DNA of 64,000 bases from Asanoa ferruginea (GTDB taxonomy: Bacteria; Actinomycetota; Actinomycetes; Mycobacteriales; Micromonosporaceae): contig NZ_QUMQ01000001.1 in the NCBI RefSeq assembly GCF_003387075.1, positions 124,001-188,000 on the forward strand. Direction: 5' to 3'. The position numbers were made by a program, and so were the translations under genes. Below are positions 9,013 to 16,913 of this stretch, piece by piece. The notes under the pieces were generated by a model that ran no database searches, was not told where the DNA came from, and was given only the letters and a program-made list of their open reading frames with translations. Numbering within the stretch: position 1 is the stretch's first letter; each line of letters starts with the position of its first letter.

Positions 9013-9028
9013 GGGGAGCAGGCTCCCC
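9013..9028. terminator. Short hairpin between convergent genes
   Basis: GGGGAG and CTCCCC form a 6-bp GC stem with a CAGG loop, in the 107-bp gap between the convergent genes ending at 8990 and 9098. It is a modest bidirectional terminator candidate and lacks a T-tract on either strand. Confidence 0.4.
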
Positions 9029-9097
9029 GCGATCGCGCTCGCCTCCGCGCAGAACCCGTCCCGCACGCCGTGTCGACGCAGACCCCCACGTAGCCGC

Positions 9098-10228
9098 TCA
9101 GGCTAGGTCGCGGGCGAACGGCCAGCGGCGGCCGACGGCCACGTGGGTGATGACCGAGAAGGCCAGCGCGTTGAGGCAGGCGTGCACCACGAACTCGCTC
9201 GGCTCGAAGTGGCCGAAGTTGACCGTGTGCGCATAGGCGGTCAGCACCACATACAGGATCACGGCCACCGCCGACACCGTCGTCACCGACAGCCACTTGT
9301 CCATCGTCGCCGTGATGTGGGGGCGGACCGCGTTCTCGAACAGCATCGAGACCGACAGGGCCGCAGCGGTGAAGGCCGCCGCGCCCGCGATGATCAACCC
9401 AGGACTGACCGCGAGATGGATCAAGGTGTACGTGGCCCAGCCGCCCGCGATCACGCAGACATTGGCCACCGACAGCCGCAGCCAGCGGCGCTGGATCAGG
9501 TTGAACGGCCAGCCTCGCCACGTGACGTAGAGCCACGTCTGCCACGCCCCGGTCGTCACCAGCAGCGCACCGAGCGACGCACCGGCCATCGGGCCCGTCT
9601 GGGTGTGCAAGCCGGACGACGGCGGTGGCCGCACGTCAGCGACGAAGTAGTAGACCAACAGCGCGGCACCGAACGCGAGCACCCCGGCGAGCAACCCAGC
9701 CGGCACCCGCCGCCGCAGCTTGCGCAGCGGCCAGCCCTCGCACACCAGCGTGAACTGGAGCATCGCCGCGAAAGCGGCGCCGGCCAGCGGCAACGTGGCC
9801 GGGAACGTCGGCAGGTGGCCCGGGCCCGGGTTCGGGTCGAACACCCCCCGCGGATCGACCCCGCCGGCTATCAGTTGGCCGAGAAACGTGAGCCCGACCC
9901 CGAACGCCACGATGAACAGCGTGTTGAGCCACCCGGCCAACCAGCGCGGCGCGAGTGCCGTCCCGGGCCAGTCCTCCCACCAGAACGCCACGATGGCGAC
10001 CGGCACCAGCGAGTAGGTGACCAGCGGGCCGATCACCACCAACGACCGGGCCGGGCCGTCCAGGGCGAACGCCAGGGCCGCCGCGATCGGGATCACCAAC
10101 AGCAGCCCGGCCGCGCCCAGCCACGGTTGGCGCGCGACGCTGCGTTCGATCAGCGAACGGACGGCCGGCCTCTGCTCCCGCGTTGGAGCGCTGATGGCCG
10201 GCCGTTCAGGTAACGCCTCAGCCGGCAC
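9098..10228 (-). CDS. Polytopic membrane protein coupled to molybdenum hydroxylase genes
   Basis: A 376-residue protein starting with GTG, with about nine or ten membrane segments (for example GAAGLLLVIPIAAALAFAL, VTYSLVPVAIVAFWW, LNTLFIVAFGVGLTFLG, AAALSVSMLFENAV). It has Trp-rich loops (WWEDWPGTALAP, TWRGWPFNLIQRRW) and a C-terminal His in VITHVAVGRRWPF. I do not recognise the family. Its start overlaps the last 11 bases of the molybdopterin subunit, so it is the final gene of that operon and may serve the enzyme as a membrane partner or transporter. That is inference from coupling alone. Confidence 0.6.
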   Translation of the reverse strand: MPAEALPERPAISAPTREQRPAVRSLIERSVARQPWLGAAGLLLVIPIAAALAFALDGPARSLVVIGPLVTYSLVPVAIVAFWWEDWPGTALAPRWLAGWLNTLFIVAFGVGLTFLGQLIAGGVDPRGVFDPNPGPGHLPTFPATLPLAGAAFAAMLQFTLVCEGWPLRKLRRRVPAGLLAGVLAFGAALLVYYFVADVRPPPSSGLHTQTGPMAGASLGALLVTTGAWQTWLYVTWRGWPFNLIQRRWLRLSVANVCVIAGGWATYTLIHLAVSPGLIIAGAAAFTAAALSVSMLFENAVRPHITATMDKWLSVTTVSAVAVILYVVLTAYAHTVNFGHFEPSEFVVHACLNALAFSVITHVAVGRRWPFARDLA

Positions 10229-12461
10229 CGTTCATCACGACCTCGGCGGTCATCGGCAGTTCGTTCATCCGGCGGCCGGTGGCGTGGAAGACCGCGTTGG
10301 CGATCGCCGCCGCGGCGCCGACCTGGCCCACCTCGCCGACGCCCTTCACACCCAGCGGGCCGACCACGTCGTCTTCGACCTCAACGAACTCGACCTGGAT
10401 GTCGGGGATGTCGGCGTGCACCGGCACCAGATACTCGCCCAGGTTGTTGAGCGCCCAGCGGCCGCTCTGCCGGTCGATCTGGTTGCCCTCCAGCAGCGCC
10501 TGCGAGAGGCCCCACAGCATCCCGCCGAGCAGTTGACTGCGGGCCAGCTTCGGGTTGAGCACCCGGCCGGGCGCGAACACGCCCAGCATCCGGCGTACCC
10601 GGACCAGCCCCAGGTCCTTGTCGACGGCCACCTCAGCGAACTGGGCGCCGAACGTGAGCAGCCCGTGCGGGGTGTCCAGCGGCGGCGGCGTCCACGAGCC
10701 GAGCGCCTCCATGTCGAGCAGCCGGTTGCGTTGCAGCAGGTCCGAATAGGACTCGGAGATCGACGGGTCCAGAGTGGACGTCATCCGCCCATCGGCGACC
10801 CGCACCGAGCTCGGCGACAGGCCGTGCAGCGGCGACTTGTCGTCGTTGACGGCGTGGGCGATCAGGTCGTTGCGCAACGTCGTGGCCGCGTTGTGCACGG
10901 CCGACGATGCCATCGTGGCGCCCATCGAGCCGACCGCCGACGTCGAGTTGGGCAGGTCGGTGTCGCCGGCCTCGAAGCGCAGCACGTCCATGTCGACGCC
11001 CAGCCCGTCGGCGCCGACCTGCGACATCGAGGTGGTGACGCCGATGCCGAACTCCTGCGCGCTGGTCTGGATGACCACGCTGCCGTCGTTGAAGATCCGG
11101 GCCCGGGCGTGCTGCACGGGCATCATGAACGCCACCGGATAGCCGGCGCTGGCCACGCCGGTGCCGATCAGGTTGTTGCCCTCCTGCCGGATGCCCGGCC
11201 GCGGGTCACGGTAGGACCAGCCGAAAAGCGAGGCCCCGCGCCGGAGGCAGTCCGCCAAGCCGTCGCTGGACCACGTGTTGCCGTGGTTGTCGACCGGCGG
11301 GTGGTTCATGATGCGCAACTCGACCGGATCCATATCCAGCTCGTACGCCAGCCGGTCCATCCCGGTCTCCAGCGTGAACGACCCGAGCGACTCACCCGGC
11401 GCCCGGGTGAACGTCGGCGTCATCGTGTTGCCCTTGATCAGGCTGTGCATGCCCAGATAGTTGGCGCAGCCGTAGATCTGCGTCGACGTGCCGGTGGCCG
11501 GCTCGGCCCAGTCGTCGAACGGCGAGGTGACCGAGGTCTTCTGGTGCCGGATCGCGGTCAGCATCCCGTCCCGGCCGGCGCCGAGCGTGATCCGCTGCTC
11601 CTGCTCCTCGCGGTGGCCGTTGGAGGTGAAGGTCTGCGGCCGGGTGAGCGTGAGCCGCACCGGGCGCCGGACGTGCCGGGCGGCCAGCGCGGCCAGCGTC
11701 ACGTGCGGCCAGACCATCGCCTTGGAGCCGAAGCCGCCGCCGACGAAGTGGGTGATCACCCGGACGTCGGACAGCGGGATGCCGAGCAGCGTCGCGACGG
11801 TGAGCTGGCTGGCGCGTACCCCCATGGTGGAGTCCCAGAGGGTGAGCCGGTCGCCGTCCCACTGCGCGGTCGTCACCGAGGGCTCGAGCGGATTGTGGTG
11901 GTTGGCCGCGAAGTGGTAGGTCGCGTCGACGGTCACCTCGGCCGAGGCCAGGGCGCCGGCGACATCACCGCGCTCGTCGCGGGCCGGCATCAGACCACCG
12001 AAGAGCATTTTGGCTTCGTACGCCTGGGAACGCCCGTCTTCGATCGTGGCGACCGGCACCCCGACGTCGTAGGTGATGTCGAGCAGCCGGGCGGCGTGCG
12101 CGGCCTGCTCCTGCGACTCGGCGACCATCAGCGCGACCGGCTGGCCCCAGTAGTGGACAACGTCGTCCTGGAGCGGGAAGAAGCTCTCACCCGGCGCGGG
12201 CTGGCCGGCCAGCGAGGGCAGCAGGTGCGGCTGGTTGGCGATCTTGGTCGTGTTCTCGTGGGTCATGATGGCGAGCACGCCCCCGGCCTCCTCGGCCGCG
12301 GTCGTGTCGATCGACACCACCCGCCCGTTGGCGATCGAGGAGCCGACCATCAGCCCGTACGCGAGGCCGGGCAGCACGATCTCGCCGCAGTAGCGGCCGG
12401 TGCCGGTGACCTTGTCCGGCCCGTCGACCCGGTTGACCGGCTTGCCCAGGACCGGGCTCAT
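10218..12461 (-). CDS. Molybdenum hydroxylase, molybdopterin-binding large subunit (xanthine dehydrogenase/aldehyde oxidase family)
   Basis: A 747-residue subunit of the xanthine dehydrogenase family, close in organisation to YagR. The N-terminus KPVNRVDGPDKVTGTGRY is the aldehyde oxidase/xanthine dehydrogenase a/b hammerhead start. HFVGGGFGSKAMVWPH binds the molybdopterin, and GVKGVGEVGQVGAAAA near the C-terminus carries the catalytic Glu. With the FAD and 2Fe-2S subunits upstream it should oxidise an aldehyde or N-heterocycle. ATG at 12461 has a GGGAGG ribosome site 8-9 bases upstream and overlaps the stop of the 25-codon mini-ORF by ATGA, so it is preferred over starts farther upstream. 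Confidence 0.9.
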   Translation of the reverse strand: MSPVLGKPVNRVDGPDKVTGTGRYCGEIVLPGLAYGLMVGSSIANGRVVSIDTTAAEEAGGVLAIMTHENTTKIANQPHLLPSLAGQPAPGESFFPLQDDVVHYWGQPVALMVAESQEQAAHAARLLDITYDVGVPVATIEDGRSQAYEAKMLFGGLMPARDERGDVAGALASAEVTVDATYHFAANHHNPLEPSVTTAQWDGDRLTLWDSTMGVRASQLTVATLLGIPLSDVRVITHFVGGGFGSKAMVWPHVTLAALAARHVRRPVRLTLTRPQTFTSNGHREEQEQRITLGAGRDGMLTAIRHQKTSVTSPFDDWAEPATGTSTQIYGCANYLGMHSLIKGNTMTPTFTRAPGESLGSFTLETGMDRLAYELDMDPVELRIMNHPPVDNHGNTWSSDGLADCLRRGASLFGWSYRDPRPGIRQEGNNLIGTGVASAGYPVAFMMPVQHARARIFNDGSVVIQTSAQEFGIGVTTSMSQVGADGLGVDMDVLRFEAGDTDLPNSTSAVGSMGATMASSAVHNAATTLRNDLIAHAVNDDKSPLHGLSPSSVRVADGRMTSTLDPSISESYSDLLQRNRLLDMEALGSWTPPPLDTPHGLLTFGAQFAEVAVDKDLGLVRVRRMLGVFAPGRVLNPKLARSQLLGGMLWGLSQALLEGNQIDRQSGRWALNNLGEYLVPVHADIPDIQVEFVEVEDDVVGPLGVKGVGEVGQVGAAAAIANAVFHATGRRMNELPMTAEVVMNGAG

Positions 12462-12535
12462 GCCGCCGCCTCCCTTCGGTCGGCGGAGCAAGAGCCCCAG
12501 GGGCTGCGTTGACCGCGCTCGCTTCGCTCGCTCAT
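12458..12535 (-). CDS. 25-codon linker mini-ORF between FAD and Mo subunit genes
   Basis: The 78-bp frame runs from an ATG overlapping the FAD-subunit stop (ATGA, 12532-12535) to a TGA overlapping the Mo-subunit start (ATGA, 12458-12461). The peptide begins MSERSERG, has GSC at 14-16 and DRRE at 19-22. A second 78-bp mini-ORF with the same length, junctions and matching positions sits at 62561-62638. The end of this frame supplies the GGGAGG ribosome site of the Mo subunit. It may act as a translational bridge rather than encode a working peptide. Confidence 0.55.
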   Translation of the reverse strand: MSERSERGQRSPWGSCSADRREAAA

Positions 12536-13518
12536 GAGGAGATCACCTCGCTCAGCTCGCGGACGATCGCCCGCTTGGCGAACGTCACCTTGAACTCGTT
12601 CATCGGCCGGGTGACGGCGTCGCGCAGTTCCGCGTCGGCGGCGGCGGCGAAGTTCTCGACCGTCGCGGGCCGGCCGATCAGCGCCTCCTCGGCGCGGTGC
12701 GCCCGCCACGGCACGGTGCCCACGCCGCCGAGGGCGAGCCGCAGTTCGGAGACGTGGCCGGCCTCGTCGACCCGCATCGCGGAGAAGACCGACACCAGCG
12801 CGAACTCGTAGGAGACGCGGTCGCGGTGTTTGACGTAGCGGGACGCGCGCGCGACCGGCAGATCGGGCACGTCGATCGCCACGATCAGCTCGCCGTGCGC
12901 CAGCGGGTGCTCGACGCTCGGGGTGTCCTCAGGGCGCAGGAAGAAGCTCTCGATCGGGATCGTCCGCGTGCCGTCCGGGCCGATGGTGCGCACCGTGGCG
13001 TCGAGCGCGACCAGCGCCACCGCCACGTCCGACGGGTGGGTCGCGATGCACTGGTCGGAGGTGCCCAGGATCGCGTGGCCGCGGTTGACCCCGTTCATCG
13101 CCGAGCAGCCACTGCCCGGCTCGCGCTTGTTGCACGGCGACTGGCCGTCGCGGAAGTAGGCGCAGCGGGTGCGCTGGCACATGTTGCCGCCCATCGACGC
13201 CATGTTGCGCAACTGCTCGGACGCGCCCAGCAGCAATGCCTGCGACATGCCCGGGTAGCGCTCGACGATCCGCGGTGCCCGGGCGACGTCGCTCATCCGG
13301 GCCATCGCGCCGATGCGTACACCTCCGTTGTCGGTGTCTTCGAGATAGGTCAACGGCAGGTCGTTGACGTCGACGAGCAACGACGGCGCGATCACGCCCA
13401 GCCGGACCAGGTCGATCTCGGTCGTGCCGCCGGCCAGGAACGCGCTGTCCGGGTTGGCGCTGACCGCGGCGACCGCGTCGTCGATGGAACCGGCCCGGAA
13501 GAAGCTCAACGGCCGCAT
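12532..13518 (-). CDS. Molybdenum hydroxylase FAD-binding subunit
   Basis: A 328-residue FAD_binding_5/CO dehydrogenase-flavoprotein-type subunit, YagS-like. FLAGGTTEIDLV near residue 30 is the FAD pyrophosphate motif. The region around NMASMGGNMCQRTRCAYFRD followed by HAILGTSDQCIATHPSDVAVAL is typical of YagS relatives; extra cysteines there (RTRCAYFRD, PCNKREPGSGCSAM) match the YagS subgroup that binds an additional [4Fe-4S] cluster. The start lies one base after the 2Fe-2S subunit stop, and its stop overlaps the mini-ORF start. Confidence 0.9.
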   Translation of the reverse strand: MRPLSFFRAGSIDDAVAAVSANPDSAFLAGGTTEIDLVRLGVIAPSLLVDVNDLPLTYLEDTDNGGVRIGAMARMSDVARAPRIVERYPGMSQALLLGASEQLRNMASMGGNMCQRTRCAYFRDGQSPCNKREPGSGCSAMNGVNRGHAILGTSDQCIATHPSDVAVALVALDATVRTIGPDGTRTIPIESFFLRPEDTPSVEHPLAHGELIVAIDVPDLPVARASRYVKHRDRVSYEFALVSVFSAMRVDEAGHVSELRLALGGVGTVPWRAHRAEEALIGRPATVENFAAAADAELRDAVTRPMNEFKVTFAKRAIVRELSEVISS

Positions 13519-13519
13519 G

Positions 13520-14056
13520 TCACCGACCCCCGTCGCCGTCGTCGTCGGCGTCGCGCACCTCGCGGATCGCGGCGTGGATGTTGGGGTAGGCCTGGCACCG
13601 GCACAGGTTGCCGCTCATGTGCTCGGCGATGTCGGCGTCGGTGGTCGCGTTGCCCTCGCGGATCAGCGCGATGGCCGACATGATCTGCCCCGGCGTGCAA
13701 TAGCCGCACTGGAAGGCGTCGTGGTCGATGAACGCCTGCTGCATCGGGTGCAGCTCGCCGTCCTGCGCGACCCCCTCGATCGTCGAGATCTCGTGGCCTT
13801 CGGCGGTCATCGCCAGGGTCAGGCAGGCCAGCACCCGCCGCCCGTCCTGCCAGACCGTGCAGGCGCCACAGGTGCCCTGGTCGCAACCCTTCTTGCTGCC
13901 GGTCAGGTCGAGATGCTCGCGGAGCGCGTCGAGCAGGCTGACCCGCGGTTCCAGCTCGACCACGTAGGTCGAGCCGTTGACGCTGAGACTGACCGGCACG
14001 CTTTCCGGACCTTGCACACCCGTGACCGCGGCCGCGGTCGACTGGTTGATTGCCAT
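13520..14056 (-). CDS. Molybdenum hydroxylase 2Fe-2S subunit
   Basis: A 178-residue small subunit with two [2Fe-2S] centres. The plant-ferredoxin-type cluster ligands are in GCDQGTCGACTV with a further Cys in VLACLTLA. The C-terminal all-helical cluster ligands are in FQCGYCTPGQIM and GNLCRCQAYPNI. It passes electrons from the Mo centre to the FAD subunit encoded next. GAGGAG lies just ahead of ATG 14056. The residues before ~24 look like a spacer; no twin-arginine signal is visible, so the enzyme is probably cytosolic, unlike periplasmic YagTSR. Confidence 0.92.
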   Translation of the reverse strand: MAINQSTAAAVTGVQGPESVPVSLSVNGSTYVVELEPRVSLLDALREHLDLTGSKKGCDQGTCGACTVWQDGRRVLACLTLAMTAEGHEISTIEGVAQDGELHPMQQAFIDHDAFQCGYCTPGQIMSAIALIREGNATTDADIAEHMSGNLCRCQAYPNIHAAIREVRDADDDGDGGR

Positions 14057-14140
14057 CGCTCGCTCCTCGGCTCTAGCAGCCAGAACCTCAGCATTGCCAA
14101 AGCGGCGGAGGGCGTGCGGACGATCAGGAAATCCGGCGTG

Positions 14141-15394
14141 CTATCCGTCGAGAAGCGTGTCGAGGGGCACGCTGGGGTCGGCGAGCCGGTCCAGGTCGAC
14201 GTCTTTACCGGTGTAGCCGGCACGCACGAGTTTCTGGATATCGTCCTGAACGTCCCATACGTTGACGTTCATCCCGGCCAGCACGTGCCCGCGCCGGGTC
14301 CAGAACGCCACGAACTCCGGCGCCTTGCCGTCCACGATGGATGGATCGCCACGGAACACCACCCGGTCGTAGCCGCCGCGCGGGAACCAGCCGGCCATTT
14401 CCATGCCCAGGTCGTATTGGTCGGTGAAGAAGTAGGGCAGCCGGTCGTAGGAGACGTCGTGCCCGAGCATCGACCGGGCGGCCGCCGGCCCGCCGTTGAG
14501 GGCATTGGCCCAGTGCTCCACCCGGATGTGCTCGTGGGCCAGCGGGTGGTAGGACGACGCGACGTCGCCGCAGGCGTGGATGTCGGGGTCGCTGGTGCGC
14601 AACGCGGCGTCGGTGACCACCCCGTCGTCGACCCGAAGACCCGCCGAGCGGGCCAACTCGACGTTGGGTGAGATGCCGACCGCGATCACCGCCGCCGACG
14701 CCGGCACCTCGACGTTGTCGTCGAGCACGGCGTGGGTGAGGCGGTCGCCGAGGGCGCCGAACGCGCGTACCTGCGTGTCGAAGTGGAACTCGACGCCGTG
14801 CGCCTCGTGCAGCGCGCGGAAGACGGCGCCGACCTCGTCGCCGAGCACCTGCCGCAACGGCGCCCGGTCGGTCTCCACCACCGTCACGTCGCAACCGTAG
14901 TGGCGCGCCGCGGCGGCGATCTCCAGCCCGATCCAGCCGGCGCCGATCACCACCACCGGGTCGCCGGCGCGCAGCGTGGCGCCGAGCGCCTCGGACTGCT
15001 CGATCGTGCGCAGGTAGTGGATCCGCCGCGCTTCACCGCCGGGCAGCTCCAGGGTGCGCGGCGAGGATCCGGTGGCCAGCAGCAGCTTGCGGTAGGGCAG
15101 CGACTCGCCACTGTCGAGGGTGACCTGGTGACCGGCGGGGTCGATCGCGGTGGCGCGGGTGCCGAGCCGCAGCTCGATCCGCTGCTGCTCGTAGAACGCG
15201 GCGTCGTGCACGAACGCCTTCTGCCGCTCCTTCTTGCCCAGCAGATAGCCCTTGGACAGTGGCGGACGCTCGTAAGGCAGGTCATCCTCGGCCCCGACCA
15301 GCACGATGCCGCCGTCGAAGCCCTCTTCGCGCAGGGTCGACGCGGCCCGCGCCCCGGCGAGCGAAGCACCCACGATCACGAACTGGTCACTCAT
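14141..15394 (-). CDS. Ferredoxin/rubredoxin reductase-like FAD oxidoreductase
   Basis: A 417-residue NAD(P)H-dependent flavoprotein of the ferredoxin reductase class. The FAD Rossmann motif is VGASLAGARAASTLR at the N-terminus, and the NAD(P)H motif is VIGAGWIGLEIAAAARHYG near residue 150. ACGDVASSYHP near 270 contacts FAD, and the last ~80 residues form the reductase C-terminal domain. It lies 84 bp upstream of the 2Fe-2S subunit on the same strand, so it may supply or accept electrons for the molybdenum hydroxylase or an unlinked ferredoxin. Confidence 0.85.
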   Translation of the reverse strand: MSDQFVIVGASLAGARAASTLREEGFDGGIVLVGAEDDLPYERPPLSKGYLLGKKERQKAFVHDAAFYEQQRIELRLGTRATAIDPAGHQVTLDSGESLPYRKLLLATGSSPRTLELPGGEARRIHYLRTIEQSEALGATLRAGDPVVVIGAGWIGLEIAAAARHYGCDVTVVETDRAPLRQVLGDEVGAVFRALHEAHGVEFHFDTQVRAFGALGDRLTHAVLDDNVEVPASAAVIAVGISPNVELARSAGLRVDDGVVTDAALRTSDPDIHACGDVASSYHPLAHEHIRVEHWANALNGGPAAARSMLGHDVSYDRLPYFFTDQYDLGMEMAGWFPRGGYDRVVFRGDPSIVDGKAPEFVAFWTRRGHVLAGMNVNVWDVQDDIQKLVRAGYTGKDVDLDRLADPSVPLDTLLDG

Positions 15395-15450
15395 CCGGAC
15401 AGTCTCGCAGAAACCAGACTCTGTAGCGTTTTACGCGGTGCGATGTTCGC

Positions 15451-15471
15451 CCGGTGGCTAACGTCCACCGG
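15451..15471. repeat. Inverted repeat directly before a start codon
   Basis: CCGGTGG (15451-15457) and CCACCGG (15465-15471) are perfect arms around a 7-base spacer, ending immediately before ATG 15472. The site occupies the place of the ribosome-binding site, so it could be an operator or an RNA hairpin limiting initiation. If the GTG at 15454 is the true start, the repeat would fall in codons. Confidence 0.55.
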
Positions 15472-16530
15472 ATGACACAGACCACGGAAGAGTTCGCCGA
15501 TCGCATGTTCCGCTCGGCGCTGGGCACGGCGGAGATCCTCTCGGTCTACCTCGGCGACCGGCTCGGCTGGTATCGGGCATTGGCCGACGGCGGCCCGGCC
15601 AACCCGCACGAGCTGGTCGAGCGGGCCGGCGGGGTCGAGCGCTACGCCCGCGAATGGCTCCAGCAGCAGGCGTCGTGCGGCATCCTCACCGCGTCGGCCG
15701 ACGGCCGGTTCACCCTGCCGCCGGGTGCCGCGGAAGTGCTCACCGACGCCGGCAGCCTCAACTATCTCGCGCCGCTGGCCAGTTCCTTCGCGGCGGCCGC
15801 GATCCAGTTGCCGGCGTTGGTCAGCGCCTACCGCGACGGCGGTGGGGTGGGCTGGTCGACGTTCGGCACCGAAATGCGCGAGGCGCAGGCTGACATCAAC
15901 CGGCCGTGGTTCGAGCACGCGTTGCCGGCGGCGCTGGCCGGTGTCGGCCCGCTCGACGAGGCGCTGCGCCGGCCGGGCGCGCGGATCGTCGACGTGGGCT
16001 GCGGTGCGGGCTGGTCGTCGATCGCGCTGGCCCGGGCCTACCCGGACGCCCGGGTCGACGGGTTCGACGTCGACAAGCCGTCGGTGGCGATGGCCACCGC
16101 CAACGCCCGCGAGGCGGGTCTGCGCGACCGGGTCGCGTTCCACCTGGTCGACGCCAGCGCTGGGCTGCCCGGCACCGGCGACTACGACGCGGCGTTCGCG
16201 TTCGAGTGCGTGCACGACCTGCCCCGACCGGTCGAGGTGCTGGCGGCGATGCGCGGCGCGGTGCGGCCCGGTGCGCCGGTCGTGGTGATGGACGAGGCGG
16301 TCGGCGAGGCGTTCCTGGCGCCGGGCGACGACATCGAGCGTCTGATGTACGGCTTCAGCACGCTGGTCTGCCTGCCCGACAGCATGTCGCACCCGGGCTC
16401 GGTCGCCACCGGCACCGTGATGCGCCCCGACGTGCTGCGCGGCTATGCCCAACAGGCCGGGTTCGCCGATCTCGAGGTGCTGCCGATCGACGATTTCGCG
16501 TTCTTCCGCTTCTACCACCTCACCCACTAG
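15472..16530 (+). CDS. Class I SAM-dependent methyltransferase with N-terminal winged helix
   Basis: A 352-residue protein. Residues ~1-100 resemble the dimerisation/winged-helix domain seen in O-methyltransferases and related regulators (LSVYLGDRLGWYRALAD, YAREWLQQQASCGIL). The SAM motif I is VDVGCGAGWSSIALAR near residue 170, followed by acidic VDGFDVDKPS. Cysteine and histidine in ECVHDLPRPVEVL mark the later motifs. The acceptor is unknown. ATG 15472 was preferred to GTG 15454 because the inverted repeat would otherwise be coding; this choice is uncertain. It is divergent from the flavoprotein gene. Confidence 0.8.
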   Translation: MTQTTEEFADRMFRSALGTAEILSVYLGDRLGWYRALADGGPANPHELVERAGGVERYAREWLQQQASCGILTASADGRFTLPPGAAEVLTDAGSLNYLAPLASSFAAAAIQLPALVSAYRDGGGVGWSTFGTEMREAQADINRPWFEHALPAALAGVGPLDEALRRPGARIVDVGCGAGWSSIALARAYPDARVDGFDVDKPSVAMATANAREAGLRDRVAFHLVDASAGLPGTGDYDAAFAFECVHDLPRPVEVLAAMRGAVRPGAPVVVMDEAVGEAFLAPGDDIERLMYGFSTLVCLPDSMSHPGSVATGTVMRPDVLRGYAQQAGFADLEVLPIDDFAFFRFYHLTH

Positions 16531-16540
16531 GTATACCTAG
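16527..16540. repeat. 14-bp perfect palindrome at the methyltransferase stop
   Basis: CTAGGTATACCTAG is a perfect palindrome that contains the TAG stop at 16528-16530. It could be a protein binding site for the following small gene or chance. The CTAG tetranucleotide, used twice here, is uncommon in GC-rich genomes. Confidence 0.5.
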
Positions 16541-16659
16541 GCGCGGCCGGGGTGCGGCTAAGGAGGGTGGCGGCGGCAAGTTAGGGAACGGCTCCCGATG
16601 TCGGGATGCGCCCGTCCGAACAGGATGGATACATCACCGAGAGCCGACAGGAGCCCACG

Positions 16660-16896
16660 ATGTATCAGCACCCCGATCTCATGCTCACCATCGCCCACGA
16701 CCACCAGCGCGACCTGATCGCCGACGCCGACCGCAAGCGCCTGTTCAACCGGGTCAACAAGCGCCGGCACGGCCGCGGCCGTCATCGCGGTGACCAGGAG
16801 CCGTCCAGACGGGTCCGGCTGACGCCGGGCGCCTTCGCGGTCCGCGCCCAGGCGGTGGGCGCCCTGGCCCTGCGCGACATCGGCCCGGCCCACTGA
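16660..16896 (+). CDS. Small conserved actinobacterial protein
   Basis: A 78-residue basic protein beginning MYQHPDLMLTIAHDHQRDLI, with an Arg/His-rich middle (NKRRHGRGRHRGD) and a less charged tail. Short proteins starting MYQHPD and continuing with a helix rich in Arg/Asp are common in actinomycetes, usually without function. ATG 16660 has an ACAGGAG ribosome site seven to nine bases upstream. It converges on dgt and its stop lies inside a 10-bp stem terminator. Confidence 0.65.
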   Translation: MYQHPDLMLTIAHDHQRDLIADADRKRLFNRVNKRRHGRGRHRGDQEPSRRVRLTPGAFAVRAQAVGALALRDIGPAH

Positions 16897-16913
16897 CCGC
16901 CGGGGTCAGTGGG
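16889..16913. terminator. Bidirectional hairpin covering two convergent stop codons
   Basis: CCCACTGACC (16889-16898) pairs perfectly with GGTCAGTGGG (16904-16913) around a five-base loop. The stem contains the TGA of the small plus-strand gene and the TGA of dgt on the other strand, so one compact element could end both transcripts. Confidence 0.65.
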
